This document shows, piece by piece, positions 15,601-25,579 of a stretch of DNA of 64,000 bases (positions within the stretch are counted from its first letter, which is position 1; each line of letters opens with the position of its first letter). Source of the stretch: Holacanthus passer (Eukaryota > Chordata > Actinopteri > Pomacanthidae); assembly GCA_025331565.1 (NCBI GenBank), contig JAFREQ010000025.1, positions 2,914,001 through 2,978,000 on the forward strand. The letters are read 5' to 3'. The notes under the pieces are model-generated. The model made no database searches. It was not told the origin of the DNA and saw only the letters and a program-made list of their open reading frames with translations. Position numbers and translations under genes: made by a program.

Positions 15601-18600
15601 TGTTTCATGGAGGTATAAGGCTGTACTCTACGACTCTACTACTAAGTTGTTCTGTCTCTGTTTGCTTGATTTAGGAGGGGAAGCACTACATACCCATCAA
15701 CACAGCCCTGCTGGCTAAGGTGGGAGACCCGTCTGCCACAGTGCCATCAGAGGAGACGCCCACTCGACCCGTCTCCCACCGCGACTCAGGGAGCACTTGG
15801 TAAAAGCACGCATCATTGTACACCTGAAACTTTGTTAACCTTTGTTAATGATTGATAAAAATTGTGTGGTGGGGGAACTTTTTTCAGCTTCTTCAGCTTT
15901 CATATTCTAAGATGAATTGTAATAACTTTGGTGATCCCTTAACTTTTCATCTAGCACCATCATCATGTCAAAAATGTTAATACTTTGGTTTATGACTAAA
16001 TATCTGCAAAACTAATGACATTCCTATCAGATAAGATGGTAAATATTGCCCCTGCTCAACATCATCATGTTAGCATTTTTTTTATTTTGTTAGCATGCTG
16101 ATGTGAGCGTTTATCTCATAGCACAAAGCTGAAGTGTCTAAGTACAGCCTCTCACAGCTGCTAGCTTGGCTCTGGACTGACTTGTAGGCACAAATCTGTT
16201 ACTCTCCCCCTATGAACTTGTTAAGTCATCCCAAGGAAATAAATCACCTTATCTTAAAGACATGTAACCCTATCCTCAGACTGTTAAACAAACAGCGCTG
16301 AGTCTGTTTTGCAAAGGAAATGCCTAAATCATTTACCCACTTTGCATTGAATAATATCCAAAACAATTAGTGTTCCTGTAGCACTCAGACTAATCTTAAC
16401 CAGAAGGTCTCTCGCCTGACCTGAGGACAATGAGAGACCTGATTGGCACATGATAAGAAATATACACACATCACCATGTTGGACAGAGAGCTTTCAATGC
16501 TGTGGCTCCTTTGAGGATTTTCACCAAAAACCGCAGAGCCTGCTTCAACATTAATGTCCACTTAAAATAATATTTGTTGAGCTCTTGGGTTTTCACAGGT
16601 TCTCCGAGTGTGTTTACTGAGGAGGTGTTGAAAAGCAGTCATGACAGTTACCCCTTAAGCTAAATTAAGCAGTCATTTTAGCCTCTGTGTGTTCAAATGC
16701 AAAGTAAACAAGGTGTGTTTTCAAAGAACAATGTCACAGATGCCGCACATTGTTGATTTAAATGATTAAGTTCCTTCAGTTTTGTTGCTGAACTTTGCCT
16801 CTTTGCTCCAGTATAAACAAAGGATTCTCTAAACAGAAAGAGAAAGTTCTGGGGAATTTGGGAGACTTACCTTTGAAATATTTTCTTGCCAGGAACATCA
16901 AGATCCGTCCGGCTAGTGTGAAAACCTTTGACGAGGTTACCATGGAGAGTGGGACAAATGAGAACCATGGGGTGAGTTATTAATCCTGGAACTAAACCAG
17001 AAACAAACACACAAACTGCGTTCTAACTTATCCTAAGCCAGGCAATTAGTTAAATGACAGGCATTTGACAGTTCGCTAGAAACTTCACACTGGAACATAA
17101 ATTACGTTATTTAAAGTGGCCTGTGTGAACAGTGAGAGAGGATACAAGATTTTTTTTTCAATCAGGGTGACTTTTAAAATTGCTTAAAATTGGTTTTTAC
17201 TTATCAAACAGTGTGTTAAATTGTTGATAACTTTGAACAGCAGTTTGTATCTGCTACCATTGGCCCATTATTATTCATTATTTCAACACCATGACCTAAC
17301 ATTATTGGGCAAGTGACACGTTTCATTTAGTCATGAAAATCTGAACAAATTGGATGACCTCTTACTTTTTTCAGCTGAACAATCAAACTGAAGTTCTGGT
17401 AATTGGTCCAGATCATATTTCTAACTAAATCAGTCCCTCATCTTGGACCACTGATGGCTGACATTCAGACAGAAATCTAGGTGTTGCTTTTGAATGATAC
17501 TTCACCCTCAATCATCACATTTTGAGTCTTTTTCAGTCTTACTATCTAGAATCCAAAATATTGCCAAAGTCAATTATGCAGCAGTTGGTGCAAAATGTAG
17601 CAGTATGACTTCTTATAAAAAGTAGACACATGAAAAAATATATCTCTATGTGATGATTATGATGCAGTCCTGGTTAAATTACATTGGCTCCGAACTCGTT
17701 TTAGATTTCAATTTGAGATTTTGTTGATTACTTTTAAAGCCCTCTGTGGTTTGGCTTCATTACACATATATTTCTGATCTTTTAACTCCCTAGGGTGTGA
17801 CAACCAAATGTTGTTAAAAGTTCCTTGGTCTAGGCTCAAGACAAACAGGGATCATGCTTTTACTGCTTTGGCTCCAACTTTGGGGAACAAAGTCCTTCTC
17901 GTTGTTAAATCAGCTGAGTTGATGTTTAAGTTTTAAGGGCCTTCCTGATAGATAAATGGTAAATAAGCATTTTAACTTATCACTCTAATGGTTTTTTGTT
18001 ATATTTTATTTAATTTCACCATGCTTGACCATTCCCTGCAATGTTTGTATTTCATGCTATTGTGAAGCACTTTGTAAGTCTGGTTTTGAAAGTTTCTATA
18101 GACATAAAGTTTAATTAGAAGAATAAGGAAAGATGAGATTTGGGGTTTTAATTATTCATTCTCTGTCTCCTCTACATCATCATCCTCATCAGGGCGGTCA
18201 GTCAGACAGCGGGATGGGCCTGTCGTCTGACAACATGCAGACCCTGAAGCGCCTCGAATCATGCCGACCTCTGAGCATCATGGCTTTGGCGTACGTAAAC
18301 TGCACCACACAGCCTCTCTCCCACAGCACACACAAACACACTGGAAGAAACTGCAAAATACCTGCTTGGAAACCTCCCCACCGTGCTGGAATGTAGACGC
18401 TATAACTGTCATACACACACACACACAAGTTTCTTCTGCCTTAAAAAGACGTCAGCAGCCAGTGCTCCCTTTTGTCTGGAGAAGCCATGAGGTAGGGACA
18501 TTGGCACAAAGGAAAAGTGGGAGGGAAAAACTTGAAGGTGACAAACTGAAGGACTGAGCACAAAAGCAGAGTGGCTGCGTCACTTGAGGTTTGGCTGTTT

Positions 18601-21255
18601 TAAGAGCGCACACTAAAACCCCTTTGTTTTTCAATATATAGTCCTGAATGAGATACCTCCCAGATGGATTTAACTTCTGAGTCATGGCTGTCTGTTATAA
18701 TGCACTGCTAGGTAACAAACACACATAATCTCGAAGGAGTGACCTTGGCCTAATGTCTATACTCCAAAATCCTGTGGATCGTTTGATGTCTTTAAGATGT
18801 GGATCCTGCCAGGGCAAGCATATAAAACTGTCATAAAGGAGAAAAACACTGTGACAATATGTTCTCACTTTAGGAGTTCGTCGAATCGGAGTCAAATTTC
18901 TGTAAATCTTTCTCTTATGAGGGCCTCTGTAGGTGTCTTAAGGCTTACATATTAAGTTTACAGCAGCTCAGTGGCAGGGTTAATTTACTGGGTCAAACCT
19001 CTGAACTCAGTAATTACACTTTAAACCTTGTGGTATTGTTCTGCTGTTCCCTGCACAGTAGCAACTATTAATACGCCTTCAAAGTATTGTGGCTTGCGCT
19101 TAAAAGATTTAAAGGAGGAAGAAGCAGTAAAGTAAATTGTCCTAAAGCAAATCTTCATATGTTTCCCAAATCTCTGTTGAGTCGAAGAGGAAAGAGCGTA
19201 AACTTGTGAAGACGACACAAAAGCTCTTTTAAATTATTAAGAGGGGGCATGTAAACAACTGCTGGGGAAGTAACTTATGAGACGCACTTAGCAGATTTGT
19301 CACACCCTCTGAAGCAATGTAATTCACAGCTCATCAAACTCACTTCTACAAACACCCTCACCCGCTAACTGTGTCTTTTAGATCTCAGAACTCAAAGTCG
19401 AAGGCTACCAAGACTCATTACAGGCCTGTTTGTGTCATCGGGGAATCAACCCAGGCATGCAGAGAATGATGTGCATTTTGAGGGGAGGACTTCCTCACCG
19501 GGCAACCGCTCAATCACTGCCACCTTTGAACTTAGGAGGGTTTACAAGGGCCTCCCCTGTTAGCTATAGCGCTGTGCTCCTTTTGTTTAGCTGAAGTCCA
19601 CCTGTTGTTCCCTTGGCCTTCAACACTCCTTTAGCTTAGCTTCTTTTTTCCACTAACAAGCAACTTTGATTGAACAGTATTGCCAAGGAGGCTGCTTCAG
19701 CAATCATTTAGTAGATTTTTTAGCAGACAAAACTGCAAAAGCTAGTTCTGTTTTGTTCAGCCAACAGTCTAAAACCCTAAGTATATTCACTTTACTATCT
19801 TAAAAGACTAAGAAAACCAGCTGAGTTTCACATTTGAAGCTGAAAAACCTGCCTCACTTTGTTTCCTGTTGCACAATTGCCAATTGTACCTGTAGCTTGG
19901 CATTGGCAAGGCAACACTGTGCTATTGTTACCTATTTTTGATGCCTAGTTCAGCAGGTAGTTATTCATCAGGACAAACATTCCAGTACAGCGGCGTCACT
20001 TACCCCCGCTGGGCGCTGACCCTGTGGCCTCAGGAGAGGAGCTCTGGAAACCCTTAGCAACCTCCAAAGACAATAAAAGGCAATTACTCATATTCTGAAC
20101 ATCAAGTGAAGCAGAAAAGCTCAGGATGATTGATTACATCATATTTGAATAAGGAAACGTTTGTCTGATTGTACAGCTTCACAAGGGGCTTTTCGTAAAT
20201 CAAAGAATATCAAAACAGTCCTCTATTGTGAGAGCGTTCAAGCCAAGTTGACTTGAAAAAGAAACTTGTAAGAAGAAAGAGCTTGATGTTATGCACAATA
20301 AGTTAGTGAAGAGCAGGTTGTTTAGACACTGACTGCTTTATTTTCTCTCCTGAGAGAAAAGGCCTAAGGCATATTTTGTTCTTGTGTCATTTCTTGGTCA
20401 GGATGTCAGCTGATCATCCTGTCATGCCACATTAATTTGTTTTGTCTGTTTTTGCAATTAGGAGTGTCTGTTTATTAGACACGGTTGATAATGTGGCCAT
20501 TATCCACTTACATTGCTGTATTACTGCTTCCATGAACAAAACAAATTCAGAGAAGCTGTAACTTGTTGATATTAGAGCTCCAACTAATGATTACTGTCTA
20601 TCAATGAATATTTTGTCTATAACATGTCATAAATGGAGAGAGATATCCATCACAATTTCCCATAGCTTAAAAAGGCATCTTCAAATATCGTGCTTTGTCC
20701 AGCCAGCCCAAAAAATATTCAATTTACAATGACACAAACAGAGAAAATTATTAGATGGTCATGTTTTAGAAGCTGGGGAACCAGAGAATATTTGGATTTT
20801 TTGTTTAAAAGATGATAATCGAAGTAGTCGCTGATTTATTTTCTGTAAATCAACAAATAAATTAATCGACTAATTACTTTAACTCTGAAGGATATTATTA
20901 AAAATTTGTGATCATAAGAGATGGAGATATTTTTGTTCTGCTGTAAATAATGTTATGCATCACTCACTGCATCACACAATGAATCAACTTTCTGTCATTT
21001 CATTTTAATAAACTGCTTGTCTTGAATTGCTCCTTGAAAATGATGCAGTTTGCATCTCTTTGTGTTTTCAGGATGAAGGCAGTGAGTAAGAGTAAGGAGT
21101 CTGTGCTGAGCGACTCAGAGAAGGAGAAGTTCCCACCCACAGTCCCCTCTCTGGACTTCAGTCTGGACGACTCAGCCCTGGACGCCGGCCTGGAGTGTCA
21201 CAGCCCGCCACCAGACTACAACTATGTGGTGCGCTACTCCACCCCACCTGTGTAA
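552..21255 (+). CDS. kdrl: VEGF receptor tyrosine kinase, 3' half (kdrl-like), 16 exons
   Basis: Receptor tyrosine kinase of the VEGFR family, acting in the plasma membrane of endothelial cells. The window holds the last 616 codons: end of the membrane-proximal Ig domain, one transmembrane helix, juxtamembrane YDSSKW and EFPRDRL motifs, glycine loop GHGAFG, catalytic lysine in VAVKML, kinase insert, HRDLAARN catalytic loop, DFGLAR, activation-loop tyrosines in DVYKDPDYVRKGD, and a tail ending YSTPPV. Coding exons: 552-680, 1799-1905, 2390-2519, 3223-3327, 5791-5904, 6150-6238, 6423-6576, 7346-7443, 8197-8319, 8702-8813, 11612-11711, 14118-14223, 15675-15799, 16893-16971, 18193-18290, 21072-21255. 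All phases join and all junctions are GT-AG. Sixteen exons agree with exons 15-30 of a 30-exon VEGFR. The 5' part is off the left edge. The choice of kdrl over kdr, flt1 or flt4 rests on linkage to cdx4 and chic1 and on a mixed KDR/FLT1 tail; the family is certain, the symbol less so. Confidence 0.85.
777..799. repeat. (GT)n microsatellite
   Basis: About eleven GT dinucleotides in the kdrl intron, about 95 bp after the Ig-domain exon. Confidence 0.9.
1799..1905 (+). CDS. kdrl: kdrl transmembrane exon
   Basis: Acceptor CTCCAG, donor GTAAGG. Short linker GDEGKANVE, then a hydrophobic helix of about 25 residues (VIILVCTGAAATFLWLMLIL), stopped by basic RKLRK. This is the single membrane span and the stop-transfer signal. 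Confidence 0.85.
2390..2519 (+). CDS. kdrl: kdrl juxtamembrane exon
   Basis: Acceptor TTTAG, donor GTGAGC. Encodes QPAHYKMGPSIIIDPDECPL, followed by [16 protein letters not shown]. The D-P-D-E and Y-D-x-S-K-W-E-F motifs are diagnostic of VEGFRs; the tyrosine before DSSKW corresponds to the juxtamembrane tyrosine of human KDR. Confidence 0.9.
2520..5790 (+). other. kdrl introns around the ATP-loop exon
   Basis: Two introns, 2520-3222 and 3328-5790, separated by exon 3223-3327. AT-rich; short open frames show no family match. Nothing further identified. Confidence 0.5.
3223..3327 (+). CDS. kdrl: kdrl kinase exon: ATP-binding loop and catalytic lysine
   Basis: Acceptor TTGCCAG, donor GTAGGA. 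Encodes GKTLGHGAFGKVVEASAFGI, then DKLSTCKTVAVKMLK. Contains the G-x-G-x-x-G nucleotide loop (GHGAFG) and the VAVK lysine. Confidence 0.9.
5791..5904 (+). CDS. kdrl: kdrl kinase exon: alpha-C helix
   Basis: Acceptor ATTATAG, donor GTGAGC. Encodes GATSNERKALMSELKILIHI, then [18 protein letters not shown]. The glutamate in MSELK is the expected salt-bridge partner of the VAVK lysine. Confidence 0.92.
6150..6238 (+). CDS. kdrl: kdrl kinase exon: hinge
   Basis: Acceptor TAACAG, donor GTGAGT. Encodes PLMMIVEFCKYGNLSNYLRG and KRDDFIVYK: the kinase hinge (VEFCKYGNL) and the beginning of the kinase insert. Confidence 0.92.
6423..6576 (+). CDS. kdrl: kdrl kinase insert exon
   Basis: Acceptor GTCAG, donor GTAAAG. 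Serine- and acid-rich insert ending SSASSGFIEDKSYCDSEEEE, aligning with SSASSGF-E-KSLSDVEEEE of KDR and FLT1. I see no counterpart of the KDR DYVGAIP segment that carries its insert tyrosine. Phase 0 in, phase 1 out. Confidence 0.88.
6577..7345 (+). other. kdrl intron after the kinase insert exon
   Basis: Starts with a C/T-rich tract (about 6600-6680). The kinase-insert reading frame runs on open into this intron for about 310 bases, but the continuation is low-complexity and matches nothing in the family. Confidence 0.6.
7346..7443 (+). CDS. kdrl: kdrl kinase exon after the insert
   Basis: Acceptor TTCACAG, donor GTACTT. Encodes ESEDLYKRVLTLEDLICYSF, then QVAKGMEFLASRK, a direct match to the start of the VEGFR C-lobe. 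Confidence 0.92.
8197..8319 (+). CDS. kdrl: kdrl kinase exon: catalytic and activation loops
   Basis: Acceptor CATCAG, donor GTAAGT. Encodes CIHRDLAARNILLSENNVVK, then ICDFGLAR and DVYKDPDYVRKGD. The catalytic aspartate (HRD), the metal-binding DFG and the two activation-loop tyrosines are all present, so the kinase looks active. Confidence 0.95.
8702..8813 (+). CDS. kdrl: kdrl kinase exon: P+1 loop
   Basis: Acceptor GTACAG, donor GTAAGT. Encodes ARLPLKWMAPEAIFDKIYTT, then QSDVWSFGVLMWEIFSL. Contains the APE motif and the conserved DVWSFG. Confidence 0.95.
8814..14117 (+). other. Two long kdrl introns
   Basis: Introns 8814-11611 and 11712-14117 flank the small exon at 11612-11711. No coding similarity, RNA gene or recognisable transposon seen on either strand. 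Confidence 0.45.
11612..11711 (+). CDS. kdrl: kdrl kinase exon: C-lobe
   Basis: Acceptor CTCCCAG, donor GTGAGC. Encodes GASPYPGVQIDEEFCCRLKE, then GTRMRAPEYSSSE. Typical VEGFR sequence after the SLG junction. Confidence 0.93.
14118..14223 (+). CDS. kdrl: kdrl kinase exon: end of C-lobe
   Basis: Acceptor CTCTTAG, donor GTATGA. Encodes YQTMLDCWHGEPLERPTFTE, then LVERLGDLLQASVQQ. C-W-x-x-x-P-x-x-R-P marks the last kinase subdomain. Confidence 0.93.
14224..15674 (+). other. kdrl intron before the first tail exon
   Basis: AT-rich intron. Open frames near 15040-15310 have no family match. Nothing further identified. Confidence 0.45.
15675..15799 (+). CDS. kdrl: kdrl tail exon with PLC-gamma-site tyrosine
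   Basis: Acceptor GATTTAG, donor GTAAAA. Encodes EGKHYIPINTALLAKVGDPS and a Ser/Thr/Pro-rich stretch. The tyrosine in KHYIPI aligns with the PLC-gamma docking tyrosine of KDR (KDYIVLPI) and of FLT1 (KDYIPI); the flanking residues are nearer to FLT1. Confidence 0.85.
15901..16183 (+). repeat. Dispersed fish repeat, 'CCCCTGACTTTTCATCTAGC' family
   Basis: Contains AATAACTTTGGTGATCCC, TTTTCATCTAGCACCATCAT, CTGCAAAACTAATGACATTC, CATCATGTTAGCAT and TCACAGCTGCTAGCTTGGCT in that order. The same order of blocks recurs at 27640-28218. Non-coding; class of element not determined. Confidence 0.7.
16893..16971 (+). CDS. kdrl: kdrl tail exon
   Basis: Acceptor TTGCCAG, donor GTGAGT. Encodes NIKIRPASVKTFDEVTMESG, matching the conserved RP-SVKTFE tail motif of KDR. 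The phase joins TG from the previous exon to G. Confidence 0.85.
17360..18116 (+). mobile_element. Degenerate LINE 3' end, L2-type
   Basis: Translation with stops and frameshifts gives LHWLRTRFRFQF, ILLITFKALCGLA and, in another frame, RDHAFTALAPTLGNKV, the conserved C-terminal end of L2/Maui-like reverse transcriptases (LHWLPV-RI-FKILL-TFKAL-GLAP, and DRAFS-AAP-LWN-LP). The 3' tail TGTGAAGCACTTTGTAAG...TGGTTTTGAAAG...ATAAAGTTTAATTAG is also typical of this clade. It is an old 5'-truncated copy, long dead, inside a kdrl intron in the sense direction. Confidence 0.75.
18193..18290 (+). CDS. kdrl: kdrl tail exon
   Basis: Acceptor CATCAG, donor GTACGT. Encodes GGQSDSGMGLSSDNMQTLKR, resembling NQTDSGMVLASEE of KDR and FLT4. 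An alternative donor 4 bases downstream (GTAAAC) would break the frame into the last exon. Confidence 0.82.
18291..20573 (+). other. Last kdrl intron, 5' part
   Basis: AT-rich, with no gene or recognised transposon. Short open frames match nothing known to me. Confidence 0.45.
18412..18427. repeat. (CA)n microsatellite
   Basis: Short run of CA dinucleotides in the last kdrl intron. Confidence 0.8.
20574..20887 (+). repeat. Dispersed 'AGAGCTGCAACTAATGATTA' repeat
   Basis: Begins AGAGCTCCAACTAATGATTA, contains ATCACAATTTCCCATAGC, CAATTTACAATGACA and GAAGCTGGGGAACCAGAGAA, and ends with AATTAATCGACTAATTA. The ends are inverted relative to each other. The same family recurs near 41.7, 47.6, 51.0, 53.9, 56.9 and 58.6 kb. 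Confidence 0.75.
21072..21255 (+). CDS. kdrl: kdrl terminal coding exon
   Basis: Acceptor TTTTCAG. Encodes MKAVSKSKESVLSDSEKEKF, an acidic middle, then CHSPPPDYNYVVRYSTPPV and TAA. SKSKES-LSD and the final SPPPDYN-VV-YSTPP are signatures shared with FLT1; human KDR ends differently (SSPPV). Confidence 0.9.
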
Positions 21256-23345
21256 TGCCCTGCTCCACCCCTGGAGAATCTGACTGACAGCCTCGAGGCT
21301 TTTGCTTTGTTCTCCTCTGTTTTGACTTTTATCTCCAGATTGGAAACACGTGGCATTCCCTCTTAAAGTGTTTAGAAAGGACGTTCTGAAATGAATCATG
21401 AATCTGCTCAACTGTAACTTCTACATCTTCCAACTTCCAGGGCGTCTGCTGTGCAACAATAAGGAAACCTGTAGACTGTTGATTCCTTTCCAGTTTTCAG
21501 ACGTAGGCTGATGTTAATGCTGCTGGTTCGTTCCACATTCACTGTGATCTATCAAACAGCTGAATACAGGCTCAGGAATTTCTTTCATCTACTGTGAAAA
21601 CCAACTACAATGATTCCAGCTTTATCACAGATCTGAATAAACTACAACCTTTGATGATGAAGAATAACATGCAGAGGGTAGCTGAGTTCATAATGAGACT
21701 TTGTTTATCTGTTTTAATTTTATTCAAAAAGTGAAAACTGAAGTTGTGAAAAAAAGTTAAAGAGAAGCTTCTTTTGTAATGTGGTTGTATGAAGGTTGGC
21801 TGAAGTTCACCTTTGCTCAAAACAGAAACAGATGGACAAAAATATAATATTGATTATTAATTATGAAAAGTCTCTTATTTGAGGTCTCATTGCTCCTGTA
21901 ATTCTATAAAAATATCAGCTCAACTGACTCTAGCTGACAGAGGAGAGGAGTGCTCTGTCCTGTAGTGGTGGATGTTTTTAAGCTGTGCAGGTTATGGAAA
22001 TTCACAATTTAATGGAGGTTGATGGAGGAAACAGAGTAGAGAAAGAGAGTAAGACCAGACGGCTTCAGATTTAACATTACAGCTCGACCATGAAAACATT
22101 TAAATAAAGAGTTACTGTACTGTAGATTCCTCCTCCTACAACAATCTGGTATTGAAGTTACTTTTGTTTGGTCAAAGTAAAAAGAAAGTGAGAAGAAAAC
22201 CATCTTGTTGAGTTCGAAACATGATATTAGAACAAGACTTTATAGGAACAGTTTATTCAAAAAGCACTAGTAAAATTAATTGTGTATTTATTTAGATTGT
22301 AAACACTGTTACTTTGTAATAATCCAGTTCTGTTTGTTCAGTTAGATTCATATTTAAAAGTTAACCAAAGGATTTTCCAGCTCAGTCTTCCTGATATCAA
22401 CATCCAAACATTTCACTCCAGATGTATATGCTGTTTGTGCTGCTGTATTCACGTATAGAAAAGCTGAGGGAATGTGCTCCTGCAGAATCACGTATGTGGA
22501 TATTCTCCAGTCCTTTGTCTCGTGCTCGGTGTTGGTAAAGCTTGCGGGGCAGGCTACAAAAACTTAGCACCAGTCTGCTCTGGTTTACTGTTTTTATCAT
22601 TTGTTAACATGTAAAATCTCATTTTAACAGCATTTTTTTTTGTCATACCGGATGTATTGAAAGTACTGTGGACCAAACCTTCGTTCACGTTGTGTTAGTG
22701 TACACACTCCCTGTAGAAATGCAGCTAGCTTGTGCTTGTTGACCACTAAAGAAAACAGTATTTGTCAGTGAGTAAACTACAGTATAAAGTGGATGTTTGA
22801 ACCCATGTGTTTTTCCAAATGATGTTTTGTTCGTGACCCATTTGTTTTGTGTATGTGGAGAGGGAGTGATTATGCACTGATACTTTATATCAAGTATAAT
22901 TTTTGTATTCTAAAGGTATATTATTATGAAACAGTGTTGAGGGTCACATGTTACAAAGGTGTTTGATTTATTTTGCATTATTTTATTTAACTCCGTAGTA
23001 CATGGTAGGAAATTAACATTTGCAGTATTTGTTATTTCTTGCTAGCGTAACATCATAACATAGTATGTTCACGTCTTATATTTCTGTCTTAAATTTCATT
23101 TTAGTTACTGCCATCACAGTTACCTTCATTTCAACCTAAATGCAAAGAGATATTTGTTTGGATTTTGTCACATTTCATCATACGAAATGGTGAGTAATAA
23201 GAGCTGCAGCAGCTCAAACCATCCTCCCAGCTTTGTCTTTTTTGTTCATGTAGTGTAACAAGTTAGTTTTGATGAAAGTAATGTTTCCCAACACTGTTAA
23301 CTGAGCATATGAAGTAAATAAATGAATAAAGATCTATATATTTAT
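21256..23345 (+). other. kdrl: kdrl 3'UTR
   Basis: AT-rich, about 2.1 kb from the stop codon to overlapping AATAAA signals at 23317-23322 and 23325-23330. Several ATTTA pentamers (for example near 22285) could act as AU-rich instability elements; that is inference. The cleavage site is estimated about 15-20 bases past the second signal. Confidence 0.65.
23317..23330 (+). other. kdrl polyadenylation signals
   Basis: Two AATAAA hexamers 8 bases apart, followed by T-rich sequence. This is the best polyadenylation signal downstream of the kdrl stop codon. Confidence 0.6.
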
Positions 23346-23395
23346 ACATTATTTGCAGTCTGGCCTTGTAATTGCTTGAAAACTTTACTATTCAG

Positions 23396-23505
23396 AGGTT
23401 TGTACAGACATTCATGATCTCCAGAGGGTGAATCCCAATGATGATTCCCTGACCTTTCCTCTAGCACTACCATGAGGTTGAAATTTGTTGTTTGGAGAGT
23501 CTTGT
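23396..23505 (+). repeat. Fragment of 'CCCCTGACTTT' dispersed repeat
   Basis: Contains ACAGACATTCATGATCTCCAGAGGGTGAATCCC and then TTCCCTGACCTTTCCTCTAGCACTACCATGAGGTTGA in order (given here as consecutive blocks, 23407-23478). Same family as 15901-16183 and 27640-28218. Confidence 0.65.
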
Positions 23506-24700
23506 TAGGATATGGTCATGTTGTAGCCATTTTTCCTTAATTTAATCAAGAATAATCTGCTGAAAGTTCCTGCAGTTCCAACCCCACAGAGCTGTGCACA
23601 TTTTTGGTTTGCTTTGGATTTGTTTTTATGAAAAACAGTATGATATCATGGCTTCATTCAATAAGGCAAAAACATAATTTGTTCAGAATCTTCTTTAATC
23701 AAGTGAAGACAGTGATATTCTACCATAAGGACACATATAAGCAAATACAATCACCTCAATGGAATTCTATAAAAAAGTGTTGCCAATAAAATAAAACCCA
23801 AAGCATTACTGTTGATATACTTGAAATCAGTGAAATGTAGTCCCTAACCTTTTTGGCCTGCGACCCTTGAAAGCAAAGTAAAAGAAAAAAAGATGCATAT
23901 CACATGTTACTTTACCAGCTGTACAAAGAGTGATGTTCCTTTTTACAGGTTTTTGGCAGAAGCAAGTTTGACTGGAGGCTTCAAACTATTCTTAACTCTA
24001 GTCACGTTGATTCACAGAGTCACATGTTTCTTAATAATTCCCATTTGAATTGCCAAACCTTAATGAAAAGGTCTGTTCAGTTCAGGACTGAGCCTCGGCG
24101 CTCAGCCCCTCTGCTGCTCCTTGGACTGCGAGAGACTCACTTCCTTGACCAGGACAAGGTGTCGGCAGCCTGTCTGACAATGTCCCTCTGAACAGGAAAG
24201 GAAGGAGCTCTTAATCATCCCGGTCACGGCCGGTGGACGCCACACAAAGGGCTTCCTATGGGGGCGCAGTGCCCCTGCTTACCGGCACTGGGTGTGTCAG
24301 AAGGGACCACACGCCACAGGACAGGTTGGGCCCTTGACTGTCTCCGCTTGTCCTCATAGGATTTTCTGTGTTTACTCTAAGGCGAGCGCCCAGCATCATA
24401 CCCAAACACTCATCAGCACCCTCCGACTATTTCCAGAATATGAGATGCAAATAAACAAGGGAAGGATGTTGGAGGGGGAGGGTGTTCATGACTGGCATGA
24501 TGTTTTTTTTTCTTCTGGTATCAAACAGGTTTGTGTATCTGCACCAACACACAGTATTTTTCCATACAGGCAGAAATATGAGGACAGTCCACTGAGCAGC
24601 ACTGCAACTGAGTGAAAGCACTGCAGAGAGTTTGTACTACTGATTTATCAAGATCAAAGCTGTATATAATCTGTAAAATAACTAACTATAGCTGTTAAAT
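23506..24700. other. kdrl-cdx4 intergenic, left part
   Basis: No gene. The block 24080-24430 is noticeably richer in G and C than its surroundings and contains none of the repeat families recognised elsewhere in the window; function unknown. Confidence 0.4.
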
Positions 24701-24702
24701 GC

Positions 24703-25101
24703 AATCCAAAATAAAACAGAATGTAATCATTTGCTAATCCTTTCTGTCATAGACTCAACTGAAAACAAAGACAACATATTTCCCAATATCTGCGTATTTT
24801 GAATTTGATGGCAGCAACACGTTTCAAACAAGTTGTGACAGGAGCAACAAAAGACTGTGAAAGTTGTGGACTGATCCAAAAACACCTGTTTGGATCATTC
24901 CACAGGTAAACAGGTTAATTGGTAACAGGTGATAGTATGATTGGGTGTGAAAGGTTCATCCTGGAAAGACTCAGTCGTTCACAAGCAGGGATGGAGAGAG
25001 GTTCACCACTTTGTTTTACTGCATGAGCTCAGGAGTTTGATTGCATTGTGTTTTTATCCATGTTTTGCACAGTGTCCCAACTTTTTTGGAATCAGGGCTG
25101 C
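24703..25101 (-). mobile_element. Non-autonomous DNA transposon, copy 1
   Basis: The right end, CAACTTTTTTGGAATCAGGG, and internal blocks TGGTAACAGGTGATAGTATG and GGTTCATCCTGGAAAGACTC are shared with copy 2 at 28226-28716, where they lie on the opposite strand. The left terminal repeat is degraded. No transposase frame is visible. Strand is given as opposite to copy 2. Confidence 0.75.
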
Positions 25102-25579
25102 AATACTTGTTGTGGCAGGATAGTTTTATACTTAACAGAGTGAAACTTGGAAAGATAAGCAGTTCTCATAATGTATGTCCATATGGGCATGAGAGCATTG
25201 TTTTAAGAAAGACTTAAAATATGAAGCTATCCTCTAATAGTGTCAGTGTAATAAATAGCAAGTCACCAGGTGGGACATAAACCATAAAACCAGTGAAAAA
25301 AGAATTCCAAGAAATTGCATTGCCATGACATAGATAACTTCTCGTTATTGTTCTGTGATCAGAAGTTTTACTAATGAAACATGCGAGGGAATAAATCTGT
25401 CACCAGGAGGGTCGAGAGCAGGATATGAGTCAAGATGGAATGTGACAAATATTGTAAAGTGTTTTGGCTCAAGCTACAATCCTATATATTGAGTGAAGTC
25501 AGTTTCTAATTATACAGATCACAAATTTGCCAAGGGGGGCTTTATGGTCTGTACAACATATGGCACCCTTGGTTCTTAC

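Noticed and set aside
552..21255. Identity as kit, pdgfr or csf1r
   Set aside because: Those are also in ParaHox regions, but the [33 protein letters not shown] and RP-SVKTF motifs are of the VEGFR class.
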